Source: JAVBSX01 sp051660685 (lineage in GTDB: Bacteria > Planctomycetota > Planctomycetia > Pirellulales > Thermoguttaceae). From it: a stretch of DNA of 60,658 nt. The notes below the pieces were generated by a model. That model had not been told where the DNA came from and searched no databases. It worked only from the letters and a program-made list of their open reading frames with translations. Below are positions 17,029-25,029 of the stretch, piece after piece (the first letter of the stretch is position 1; the number at the start of each line of letters is the position of its first letter). The stretch spans positions 1-60,658 of the forward strand of contig JBOFQB010000057.1 in the NCBI GenBank assembly GCA_051660685.1, given 5' to 3'. The position numbers were made by a program, and so were the translations under genes.

Positions 17029-19826
17029 AGATGAATATGAACAGGTCAATTCGACATTTCTGGTCCGTTCGGCTCTTGCCCGAATTCCTACGTTCAAAAC
17101 GGTCACAACCGGTCCCCCTCTTCGATGTCCCTCTCTCAGATGCCGTATCCTCAACTGTCTCATCTGCTGTATCGTTCTCGTCTCATCTTCTGTTCCTTGT
17201 ACTTTTAACCTGTTATTTGTTGCTTTTCACAATTGACATCAAGGGCGCGGAACAGTACTCGTTTGAGTCCGCCCGACCTGTCTTTCGTCGGACTCTTTTC
17301 GCAGAATCTGCGGGAACCAGTTCACTTGATTGGTTGCCCGAATCATCAACCCGTCTTTATACGGCAAAAGGCAATCTGATTGTTGAAGCACTTGGAACCG
17401 AACCGTCATTTTATCACCTCTTCAATTCCCCTTGCAATCAATTGCAGATTCGTTTTCGTCTCAAAACCCGAGTCAAATCCGATTGTCAGATTTCCTGGAT
17501 CACGCAGGAAATGCCCCAACGTGATCCTTCCAAAAGTGTCTCCATCTCCCTCAATGCAGATGATAACTGGCATGATTATTCGGTCATTTTGCCTGTTGAG
17601 GGGCATCTTAGTGCTTTGTCAATCAGGTTAACAGGAACAACAGGACGTTGGACGTTTGGTTCCTTCGATCTCAAAGCGACCGTTCCTCATCCCATTCTTG
17701 TCAAAAACGCCGTTCGCCAAGATAATGGTGTTCAGTTTACCCTTTTTAATACGTCCCGATCCAACCTTTTTTTTACGATTGAGGGAATTCCCGGGGATCA
17801 GGTCCTCGAATCACGACGTTCTGCCGATTTTCTACTGCCAATTCAAATCCGCGAGAATTTGGGTCAAGCCGTATTGCGAATCGACACTCAGGATTTTCCG
17901 ACTGCCGTTTATCCCCTGTTTCTGTATCTTCCTGACGAAAAAGGCAATTGGTTGCAACATTCCTTTGGTCCCAATCAGGAATTGCTGTTTGAAGTAACAT
18001 CTGATGCTCGAATTGCCCGCATTTCACGCCAATCACACAATTCGGCAGAATCCCCAACTGTTCTTGCGATTCTTGCCCCTCTTGTACATCAAAATGGTCG
18101 GATTCCCGATTTTCAAGTGGAATCCGGGACAAAAGACGGGACATTTCAATTCAGAGCAGCAAATGCAATTCTTAACCTCACTCTTCAGGGAGATGAACTC
18201 TCCTTTTTGCTGGAACCTGTCGTTCTTGAAGAACCGTTTGAAGGTCCGGTTGTTCGGGTTCTTGGCCCATTACAAGGCGGATTGCTTTCTGGGGTTGAAT
18301 TGTTGGGACCAGGTGATACCAGTTCGTCGACGATTGACCTTGCTGAACCCAATAACATTCGGTACACCCCGCCCAAAATTTGGATTACGGCTCCTCTCGC
18401 CGCACTTTCTTCCGACCAAATCGGGGTTGGTCTGCTTTGGAATGACCCCGATTTGCAACCGATTTTTGCATCACCCAACTCTATGGACCTTTCTGAGGAT
18501 CATCGTATGTCCTTACAAGGAACTCGAATTGGTGCAACAGTCCGATTTATTCCGGTTCCAAACGCCAAGTCGGAATCAACGACAGACTCCGTTGTCCAAG
18601 AGTCCGGGCAATCAATGATTCCTGAATTGATTCGTTGGGGAATCAGCAAGAGAGGACTTGCTCCCCTTCCTGCTTTTCCTCGTTCTGAAGAAGAGCAGAA
18701 AGAACTGATTCTTTCGGCTCTTACTGGACCTCTTCAGGGAGAGGACAAGATGAGTTGGGGGTATTATGTTGAGTCGGACGCAACCCGGGAACCTTATGCA
18801 GATGTTCTTTCAACATTGTTCCGTCTAACCGGCAATGTTCCCAAAATCTCCGCAATCACACCTGGGGGAAGTGTAATTACAAATGACACCATTTATTTTG
18901 TGACGAATCGGGTTGAAGACTGGAAAGATTGGCAAACAGCCAATATTCAAAAAGATTTGGAGAATAGGGAAGCAGATGGAACATTTCATAAACGGAGTCT
19001 GTTTCCAGAATGGGAGTCGCAACAGACCGTCTTTGGTTTGAATGCCAGAAAAGCAGCCTTTTTACTGGATTACGCTCAAAAAACGGGGGATCGGAAAGTT
19101 CTTGAATCGACGGAAAAAACTCTTCGTTGGTTGCTGCAAAGCCGTATTCCGCGAGGAGGACATTATTGGGATTCGCCGTTTCACACTCCCGATCTTCTTG
19201 CATCTGCTTATGCTGTTTGGGCGTTGACACGCGGTTTTGAACTGACGAAAAAACCGGAATACTTAGAAGGGGCAAGACGTTATGCCCTACTTGGACTCCC
19301 CTTTGTCTATCTTTGGGGAACCCAACCAATCCAACTTTACACAACGGTCCCCATGTTTGGAGGAACGGAACGTGAAAAAGCCTGGTTCGGAGTTGCCCAA
19401 CCTTTTTCCGGCCTCATTTACGGTTATGCCCTTTGTCAACTTGCTCCTTATGATTCGACATTCGATTGGAAACAGATTGCAAAAGGCCTATTGATTGCGG
19501 CAGAGCAGATGCAGTATGCAGACGGACCTTATGCCGGATGTTTGCCGGACGAATTTTTGATCGAGGGACAACTTCGACAGTCCTCTCATTTGAATCCTTG
19601 CGGTTTAGTCAGTCTGCAATTGGCAATTGAGGGAAAAGTCGATTCTCTGACTGCTGTTAGTTCAGGTAATGATACAATTGCAGCCCCTTTCCCGATTCAA
19701 GCCAATAAACGAGGTGTTGTTGTGCGAGATGTTCCGTCCGGTTTGCGGTTTGAAATGCTCATCAACGGTCAACAGGTCATCCCGGTTCAAGGATCGGGTT
19801 CAGGAAAAGATCAGGTTCGATTCTGA
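17025..19826 (+). CDS. Secreted/membrane protein with alpha/alpha-toroid-like C-terminus
   Basis: 933 residues, starting in the ATGA overlap with the preceding gene. A membrane segment at about 48-66 (LLFLVLLTCYLLLF) acts as a signal anchor. Residues about 80-520 look beta-rich with no family I can name. Residues about 650-880 contain helical pairs typical of six-hairpin glycosidase-like or terpenoid-cyclase-like folds: FLLDYAQKTGDRKVLEST, LLASAYAVWALTRGF and YLEGARRYALLGLPF. No catalytic residues can be assigned. The protein probably works at the envelope on a polysaccharide or as a structural partner of the preceding membrane protein. That role is inferred from fold resemblance and coupling only. 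Confidence 0.55.
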   Translation: MKMNMNRSIRHFWSVRLLPEFLRSKRSQPVPLFDVPLSDAVSSTVSSAVSFSSHLLFLVLLTCYLLLFTIDIKGAEQYSFESARPVFRRTLFAESAGTSSLDWLPESSTRLYTAKGNLIVEALGTEPSFYHLFNSPCNQLQIRFRLKTRVKSDCQISWITQEMPQRDPSKSVSISLNADDNWHDYSVILPVEGHLSALSIRLTGTTGRWTFGSFDLKATVPHPILVKNAVRQDNGVQFTLFNTSRSNLFFTIEGIPGDQVLESRRSADFLLPIQIRENLGQAVLRIDTQDFPTAVYPLFLYLPDEKGNWLQHSFGPNQELLFEVTSDARIARISRQSHNSAESPTVLAILAPLVHQNGRIPDFQVESGTKDGTFQFRAANAILNLTLQGDELSFLLEPVVLEEPFEGPVVRVLGPLQGGLLSGVELLGPGDTSSSTIDLAEPNNIRYTPPKIWITAPLAALSSDQIGVGLLWNDPDLQPIFASPNSMDLSEDHRMSLQGTRIGATVRFIPVPNAKSESTTDSVVQESGQSMIPELIRWGISKRGLAPLPAFPRSEEEQKELILSALTGPLQGEDKMSWGYYVESDATREPYADVLSTLFRLTGNVPKISAITPGGSVITNDTIYFVTNRVEDWKDWQTANIQKDLENREADGTFHKRSLFPEWESQQTVFGLNARKAAFLLDYAQKTGDRKVLESTEKTLRWLLQSRIPRGGHYWDSPFHTPDLLASAYAVWALTRGFELTKKPEYLEGARRYALLGLPFVYLWGTQPIQLYTTVPMFGGTEREKAWFGVAQPFSGLIYGYALCQLAPYDSTFDWKQIAKGLLIAAEQMQYADGPYAGCLPDEFLIEGQLRQSSHLNPCGLVSLQLAIEGKVDSLTAVSSGNDTIAAPFPIQANKRGVVVRDVPSGLRFEMLINGQQVIPVQGSGSGKDQVRF

Positions 19827-19954
19827 AACATTGCCCAATCCTCCTAATCCGAGTTGTATGCCAAATCATTTGAGGATCATGTCAACTTGTCAAAGAGAAG
19901 AGAGTTTTTTGTTTTTTTAAGGGGTTTCAACGACTTTATTGGGATTGGTTTGAA

Positions 19955-20680
19955 ATGCGTAAAGATCAGCGGAAAAGGGATGAATTAAGACCTTTGCAAA
20001 TGGAGCGGGAGTTTATTTCAGCTGCACAAGGTCGTGTTTTGGTTTCGTCGGGACGGACAACAATTTTGTGTACAGCAAGTGTTGTCGAGGAACAGCCGAA
20101 ATGGATGTCGCGTGATTCAGAAAAAGGTTGGATAACGGCAGAATACCGAATGTTGCCCGGGAGTACACGACCGCGAACAGCGAGATCAGATCGTCCAGAC
20201 GGTCGTTCAACGGAAATTCAGCGTTTGATTGGTCGGGTTCTTCGTTCGGTTGTGCAACTGGAGAAGTTGGGACCCCGGACGATTTATATTGACTGTGATG
20301 TTCTCTTTGCAGATGGAGGGACGAGGACGGCGAGCATAACAGGGGCATTTGTTGCTCTTGTTGACGCAATTTGTGCAATTCGTGATTCGTTGCCTGATCC
20401 TGCTGCTTTTCCGTTGACCGATTCCGTTGCTGCAATAAGTGTTGGAATCGTCAACGGAGAGTCTCTTCTGGATTTGGATTACAGTGAAGATGTAGATGCT
20501 GAAGTTGATATGAATCTGGTAATGACAGGTTCAGGTCGGTTTATTGAGATTCAGGGAACGGGCGAAGAAGCGACCTTTTCGGAGTCCGAGTTGGGGGATT
20601 TGCTGCATTTAGGGAAAAACGGAATCAAACAGTTGACACAATTACAGCGGGAAGTTCTTGGAGGGAATTGGCCGTTTTGA
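19955..20680 (+). CDS. rph: Ribonuclease PH
   Basis: 241 residues, standard length. RNase PH is a phosphorolytic 3'-5' exoribonuclease that trims tRNA 3' ends. The diagnostic runs are present: a basic N-terminus (RKRDELRPLQ), GRTTILCTASV, RMLPGSTRPRTARS with the Arg-rich phosphate-binding segment, GRSTEIQRLIGRVLRSVV, DCDVLFADGGTRTASITGA, and DLDYSEDVDAEVDMNLVMT with its metal-binding acidic residues. The ATG at 19955 follows a weak ribosome binding region and gives the conserved N-terminus without extension. It stands 128 bases after the previous gene. Confidence 0.96.
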   Translation: MRKDQRKRDELRPLQMEREFISAAQGRVLVSSGRTTILCTASVVEEQPKWMSRDSEKGWITAEYRMLPGSTRPRTARSDRPDGRSTEIQRLIGRVLRSVVQLEKLGPRTIYIDCDVLFADGGTRTASITGAFVALVDAICAIRDSLPDPAAFPLTDSVAAISVGIVNGESLLDLDYSEDVDAEVDMNLVMTGSGRFIEIQGTGEEATFSESELGDLLHLGKNGIKQLTQLQREVLGGNWPF

Positions 20681-20773
20681 AGACATCCTAGATACTTCGC
20701 TTTTTGCTGAATAACTTTTTTCAAATGCCGTATTGAACCTTGTCCGTTTTTTTGAACAGCGAGATTGTGTCTG

Positions 20774-20795
20774 TTGCTCCAAATACGAGGAGCAA
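20774..20795. other. Hairpin and element fragment in rph-TPR intergenic region
   Basis: TTGCTCC (20774-20780) pairs with GGAGCAA (20789-20795) over an eight-base loop. No T-run follows, so a terminator is not supported. Just downstream, GATTCGACTTGTTCGAG (20805-20821 region) closely matches the left end of the 104-113 bp terminal-inverted-repeat element near 33357 and may be a remnant of one. The rest of 20681-20957 shows no gene. Confidence 0.35.
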
Positions 20796-20957
20796 GCAAT
20801 TATGATTCGACTTGTTCGAGACCCCAAAAATTCGTCTTGCTCTGTTTTTACTAAATCGATATACTGCCCCGTCGCGCTGTATTTTGCGCAACTCCCTCAA
20901 CGGGTTTTCCCTTGTTGTTTGCTTTGAAAGAAGTAGTGTCCGAAAAGGAATTCGGAG

Positions 20958-23615
20958 ATGATGTACAGAATAGGTTATGCTCTTCGTGTTGGTTTTGTGA
21001 CGGTTTGTGTGCTGATTGGTTGTGCAAACCGCTCGATGTCTGTTTATGGAGCAGATACGGCAGATGAAAGTCTGACGATTGCTTACAACTATTATCAGCA
21101 GAAGAGATATGACCTTGCAATTGGGGCATTTGAGACATTTTTGCAGAAGAACCCGAATCATGCGAGCAAGAATCAGGCCGAATTCTTTCTTGCCGAGTCA
21201 CTTTTTCAAAAAGGGAGGACAGAAGAGGCGTTTGCGCATTTAGACAACATGTTTGGCAAAGGTCTTTCCTTGATTAAGTCGTACACCGCGCAGGAATTGG
21301 ACAAAACATTTTATCTGGCGAACATTCGGCCCAAAATCGAGTCGCCCTTAACCGCTCCATTTGGTAAAGATGCTCTTTTTCGAGCGGGAGAAATTGCCTA
21401 TTTTGCAGGTGATCTGGAGAATGCCCGAAAATTTCTTTTTGTTTTCATTTGCGAGTTTGACAAAGATGCTTGCAACGCAAGAACATTGCCGTATTTAGGT
21501 GATATAGCAATGCAGAATTATGAGACGGCAATGAAAGCCGGTTACATTCCGTATGCCCGAATCTTTGCGCAAGAAGCCGAACACTATTTTTCACAATCGA
21601 TTGCCTATTTTCCGCAAGGAGACTTGTTGGAACAAAGTCGTTTTGGTCTCGCTTGGGCGCAATCACGTCTCGGGAAATACGAAGAAGCAACCGCGCTGTT
21701 TCGCAAAATTGTCTATGAAGCGTCCGCCCCTTATGTGGAAAAAGGATATGTTGAATGGGGCAAAATGTTGCTGGAACAGGCGGATTTTGACGGGACGTTG
21801 ACGACCCTTGCGACGTTTGAACGTCGGTTCCCCAACAGTGATCTGCAACAGGAAGTGATTCGGATTCGAGCAAATGCTCAAGCGGGGTTGGGCAAGTTTG
21901 ATGAAGCCTTATCCTTGCTCGGTCAAATCAAAAGCCCGATTGCTGAAGATTACCTGCTCAATGTCCGTTGTCTGTTTGGATTACGCAAACAAACAGAAGC
22001 GGAAAAAGCACTTGCCGAACTAGAAAATTCTGTTTTTTCGGAGTCAATCAAGGATTCGATTCAACTACAAAAAGCAATGCTCTATGTTGTCAAGCCGGAC
22101 AATCCGAGCACGATTGCGCTTCTTGAGAAATTGTTGGGGGTGAAATACAACACAATTACGAAGAAAACGACATTTACTTACTATGATCTTCCGACAACGA
22201 CGGTTGCAGCAACCAACACGCCGGTTTCCTATCTAGGAAAATTAACGGAAGAATCATTTCTCAAAGCATCTGCCGTTCTTTGTGTCTGTTATGCAAGAGT
22301 CGGCGATTGGAACAAAAGTGATTCGATGTATGCGGCGATGTTGGATTTTGCGAAACCGGATGATGCACGACAGACCCATATTTTGAAGAAAATGGAAGGT
22401 TTTCTCGCGGAAGTCTCCAACAACAATTCGGGCAACAGTTCTTCAGGAACAGGAAGTACATCTGGAACGGGGAGTACGACAGGAACAGGATTAGGGGGAT
22501 TGGGTCCAATTGGGACGAAGAGTTCCGGGGGACAGGATATACCGATCAGTCCTAGTGTTGAGGGGGGAATTGATTTTGGGATCGTTGTTCTCGACAAAGC
22601 CGATTTGGTTCCAATCGGCGGTTCCTACGATCCCAATCAAGAGAATCGTCGCTCTTCGTCCAGTTCCAGTTCTAAGAATTCGCGGACCTCATCCCGAAAT
22701 TCCAACAGTTCAAATAGTGCAAATAGTACAGCAAACAAATCGAACAGTTCGACAACCGGTTCCGGTTCTAACTCCGGTTCCAACACCTCTTCTCGAACCA
22801 GTTCGCGGTCCAGTCGATATGGGAATCAGGTTTCTGGAGATTCCGAAAATGGATCGAATCGTTCTGAACATCAACGAATGTTGCAAGACAGTCGCAATTT
22901 GCTGAAAAATGGTAAATGGGAAGAAGCAGATCGAAAGTTGCTGACTCTTTTGGGAAACAATCCCATTAAATCAATTGGCGCAGAAGCCGCACTTCTTCGT
23001 TGTGAGGTTTCCTTGCAATTGGGGAACATTGGTGAAGCAGAAACGATGAGCGATTTGCTGTATACGACGTATGACGACGCCAATTTGTATGCTCAATCAC
23101 TTTGGAAACGGGCTTCCTATTTTGCGCAAGAGAACAATTCGGTTGAAGCGACGCAACTTTATGAAATCATTGTGAGTGATTACCCGAGCAATCCGGTTGC
23201 AGAAGGGGCCTTATTTCATTTGGGTTGGGATGATCTTGAAGCGGGATATGCGCGTGCAGCCCGAGATCGGTTTATGCAGATTTACAAAAATTTTCGAACA
23301 GGTGATTATTGGACACATGCGACTTGGGGATTGGCGTATTTGGCGTATAAAAGCGAGAACAACCAAGCAGCAGAAGATTTTCTGCAAGAGGTGTTGAATC
23401 ATCCCCCAGATGCCGCCATTTTGGACCGGACCCTGTTTTTGAAGGGGGAACTGGCATCTCGTCGGGGAGATTATTCAACGGCGGAATCCGCGTTCCGATC
23501 CCTTGTCAAAACCTGCAAAAACAGTCCTCTTGTGAGTGCAGCAAACGCCCGAGCTTCATCGGTTCGACAAAATCAATCCAATGTTGCTGAAACCCGACTC
23601 ATCAATACGAAATAA
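20958..23615 (+). CDS. Large TPR-repeat (lipo)protein
   Basis: 885 residues. The N-terminus is an export signal with a lipobox-like LIGC (Cys22), so it may be a lipoprotein. A conventional cleavage near YGAD is the alternative. TPR-like helical pairs run through residues about 35-480 (YYQQKRYDLAIGAFETFLQK, then FLAESLFQKGRTEEAF, LGKYEEATALFRKIV). A Ser/Asn/Thr/Gly linker of about 150 residues follows (around 495-640), then more TPRs to the end (RRGDYSTAESAFRSLVKTCK). The layout resembles periplasmic TPR adaptors of the YbgF/BamD kind but is much longer. The substrate is unknown. It is rightward and followed after 250 bases by ubiE. Confidence 0.75.
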   Translation: MMYRIGYALRVGFVTVCVLIGCANRSMSVYGADTADESLTIAYNYYQQKRYDLAIGAFETFLQKNPNHASKNQAEFFLAESLFQKGRTEEAFAHLDNMFGKGLSLIKSYTAQELDKTFYLANIRPKIESPLTAPFGKDALFRAGEIAYFAGDLENARKFLFVFICEFDKDACNARTLPYLGDIAMQNYETAMKAGYIPYARIFAQEAEHYFSQSIAYFPQGDLLEQSRFGLAWAQSRLGKYEEATALFRKIVYEASAPYVEKGYVEWGKMLLEQADFDGTLTTLATFERRFPNSDLQQEVIRIRANAQAGLGKFDEALSLLGQIKSPIAEDYLLNVRCLFGLRKQTEAEKALAELENSVFSESIKDSIQLQKAMLYVVKPDNPSTIALLEKLLGVKYNTITKKTTFTYYDLPTTTVAATNTPVSYLGKLTEESFLKASAVLCVCYARVGDWNKSDSMYAAMLDFAKPDDARQTHILKKMEGFLAEVSNNNSGNSSSGTGSTSGTGSTTGTGLGGLGPIGTKSSGGQDIPISPSVEGGIDFGIVVLDKADLVPIGGSYDPNQENRRSSSSSSSKNSRTSSRNSNSSNSANSTANKSNSSTTGSGSNSGSNTSSRTSSRSSRYGNQVSGDSENGSNRSEHQRMLQDSRNLLKNGKWEEADRKLLTLLGNNPIKSIGAEAALLRCEVSLQLGNIGEAETMSDLLYTTYDDANLYAQSLWKRASYFAQENNSVEATQLYEIIVSDYPSNPVAEGALFHLGWDDLEAGYARAARDRFMQIYKNFRTGDYWTHATWGLAYLAYKSENNQAAEDFLQEVLNHPPDAAILDRTLFLKGELASRRGDYSTAESAFRSLVKTCKNSPLVSAANARASSVRQNQSNVAETRLINTK

Positions 23616-23640
23616 GCGGTTCGGGACAACCTCAACGAGA

Positions 23641-23822
23641 CCGGCTGTTTCGCCGCAATACAACGTTCAAGTAGGGAATAGGGAATGGGGGATAGGGAGG
23701 AAAGTATTCCCGTTGAGAGCGTTTCCAAAATTGGTATACACCTTTCGCGTTTTTTTGACAGCAAAATTTCAAGGACAATTTGGTGTTGTGCATGTACTTG
23801 ATTTTTGAAATGCGCTAAACGG
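23641..23822 (+). repeat. Composite intergenic repeat, copy 2
   Basis: Downstream of the TPR gene, a degraded hairpin arm (TTTCGCCGCAATACAACGTT, from 23648) is followed by a tract of TAGGGAA/TGGGGGA units (23672-23699). A segment containing AAAATTGGTATACACCTTTC (23727-23746) comes next, and the motif TGAAATGCGCTAAACG at the far end (23807-23822). The middle segment recurs at 53840-53890, and the reverse complement of the last motif recurs at 53822-53841. Confidence 0.6.
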
Positions 23823-23864
23823 TCCCATTTAAGCCGGACCAGATACTCGTGTTCTTCTGTTCTC

Positions 23865-24668
23865 ATGCTCGATAAATCTCCAGAACGAATTCGCCGCTTC
23901 TTCGATCATATCGCCCCAAGATACGATTTGGTCAATCATCTGCTTTCTGTTGGACTCGATGTTTTTTGGCGACGATATGCGGTTAAAACCGTGTACAATC
24001 GTTTGAAATCAGGTATTCCAGAAGGACCTTTACTCGATGTCTGTTGCGGAACTGGGGATTTTGTTCTTGCATTTTATCACGAATATCTTCGACGGAAACG
24101 GTCCTTGCGGAATCATTCGGACGATGATTCAGGAAAAAGATTGGACGAGATGTTTTACGGGATTGATTTTTCCCCGCAAATGCTGGAAAAAGGGGAAAAA
24201 AAGGTTCAACGGAATCAGGCCCAAAAACATGTTATCCTAAAAGAAGGTGATGCTCTGCAATTGCCTTTTGAAGAAAATCGCTTTTCCATTGTCAGTGTCG
24301 CATTTGGTTTGCGTAATGTTGCCGACATTGAACAGGGAATACGGGAAATGGTTCGTGTTTGTCAACCGGGCGGACATGTCGTCATTCTCGATTTTGGAAT
24401 GCCAAAAATGCCGCTTTTTTCGAGTCTTTATTCTTTTTATTTCACCAAAGTCCTACCTCGTCTTGGTCGTCTTATTTCCCGCAACCAAGAAGGTGCCTAT
24501 CATTATTTCGCCGAAAGTGTTCAACAGTTTGATCGTCAGGACCAATTGAGTCGACGTTTGGAAAAGGCAGGACTTATTGAAATAGAGTCGCAGAACATAA
24601 CATTCGGAACAGTTGTTTTGCATCTTGGAAAAAAACCGGAATCGACCAATTCCGTTGATCTGAATTAG
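23865..24668 (+). CDS. ubiE: Demethylmenaquinone methyltransferase (UbiE/MenG)
   Basis: 267 residues. It transfers the SAM methyl group to demethylmenaquinone (or a 2-polyprenyl benzoquinol) in the last step of quinone synthesis. Class I methyltransferase motifs are clear: IAPRYDLVNHLLSVGLDVFW at the N-terminus, LLDVCCGTGDFVLA (motif I), YGIDFSPQMLEKG (motif II), FGLRNVADIEQGI, and PGGHVVILDFGMP. A short insert at about 82-96 (RKRSLRNHSDDDSGK) lengthens the loop after motif I. The ATG at 23865 is the conserved start, and an upstream TTG at 23805 would add unrelated sequence. With mqnD elsewhere in the window, menaquinone is the likely product. Confidence 0.92.
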   Translation: MLDKSPERIRRFFDHIAPRYDLVNHLLSVGLDVFWRRYAVKTVYNRLKSGIPEGPLLDVCCGTGDFVLAFYHEYLRRKRSLRNHSDDDSGKRLDEMFYGIDFSPQMLEKGEKKVQRNQAQKHVILKEGDALQLPFEENRFSIVSVAFGLRNVADIEQGIREMVRVCQPGGHVVILDFGMPKMPLFSSLYSFYFTKVLPRLGRLISRNQEGAYHYFAESVQQFDRQDQLSRRLEKAGLIEIESQNITFGTVVLHLGKKPESTNSVDLN

Positions 24669-24744
24669 AAACGGGACGTTTCCATATTGTCTATAATGCC
24701 TATTTTCCAGATTGTCCCTGTATTTCCCAAGACAAAAATTCCTC

Positions 24745-24772
24745 TTGACACTTTGTAGTCATTTGGTGTAAT
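24745..24772 (+). promoter_or_regulatory. Candidate sigma70-like promoter
   Basis: A perfect TTGACA (24745-24750), 16-base spacer and TGTAAT (24767-24772). Predicted start near 24779, about 250 bases upstream of the parvulin ATG. Confidence 0.5.
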
Positions 24773-24779
24773 ATCCGTA

Positions 24780-24811
24780 AGAGACTTGCGGATGCTCTCC
24801 GCAGTTTCTCT
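24780..24811 (+). promoter_or_regulatory. Leader hairpin at predicted transcription start
   Basis: AGAGACTTGCGGA (24780-24792) pairs with TCCGCAGTTTCTCT (24798-24811) over a five-base loop, with one small internal mismatch. It begins at the predicted first transcribed base, a place where 5' stabilising or attenuating hairpins occur. The role is inferred. Confidence 0.4.
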
Positions 24812-25029
24812 CCGACATAGAATGATCTCTTTTTTGTGCTGTACAATCAAAGTTTTAGGAAAATAGACTCAGGACGGTTTGAAATTTTCAACGCTGAACA
24901 CGCAGAGTCTTGCAATGCAAGTCGTTTGCGAAGAGACGAAGCAACCGCCTATATCGACGACGGTATAAAACGCAGCACCTAAAGAATGACAAGGAAGTTT
25001 TTCGCTTTTTCAGTAAAGGATTACGGCTT

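Larger units (their letters stand above)
24669..25029 (+). other. Intergenic leader with promoter and hairpin
   Basis: 361 bases between ubiE and the parvulin gene. It contains a good promoter (24745-24772), a hairpin just after the predicted transcription start (24780-24811), a second perfect small palindrome (CTTGCA-A-TGCAAG, near 24912-24924), and about 220 further bases before the ATG. No protein-coding potential stands out. It could be a long structured 5' leader or an unannotated small RNA. Confidence 0.4.

Noticed and set aside
20733..20927. Small open frame between rph and the TPR gene
   Set aside because: It starts with a non-ATG codon, has cysteine-rich random composition, and overlaps a hairpin and a repeat fragment.
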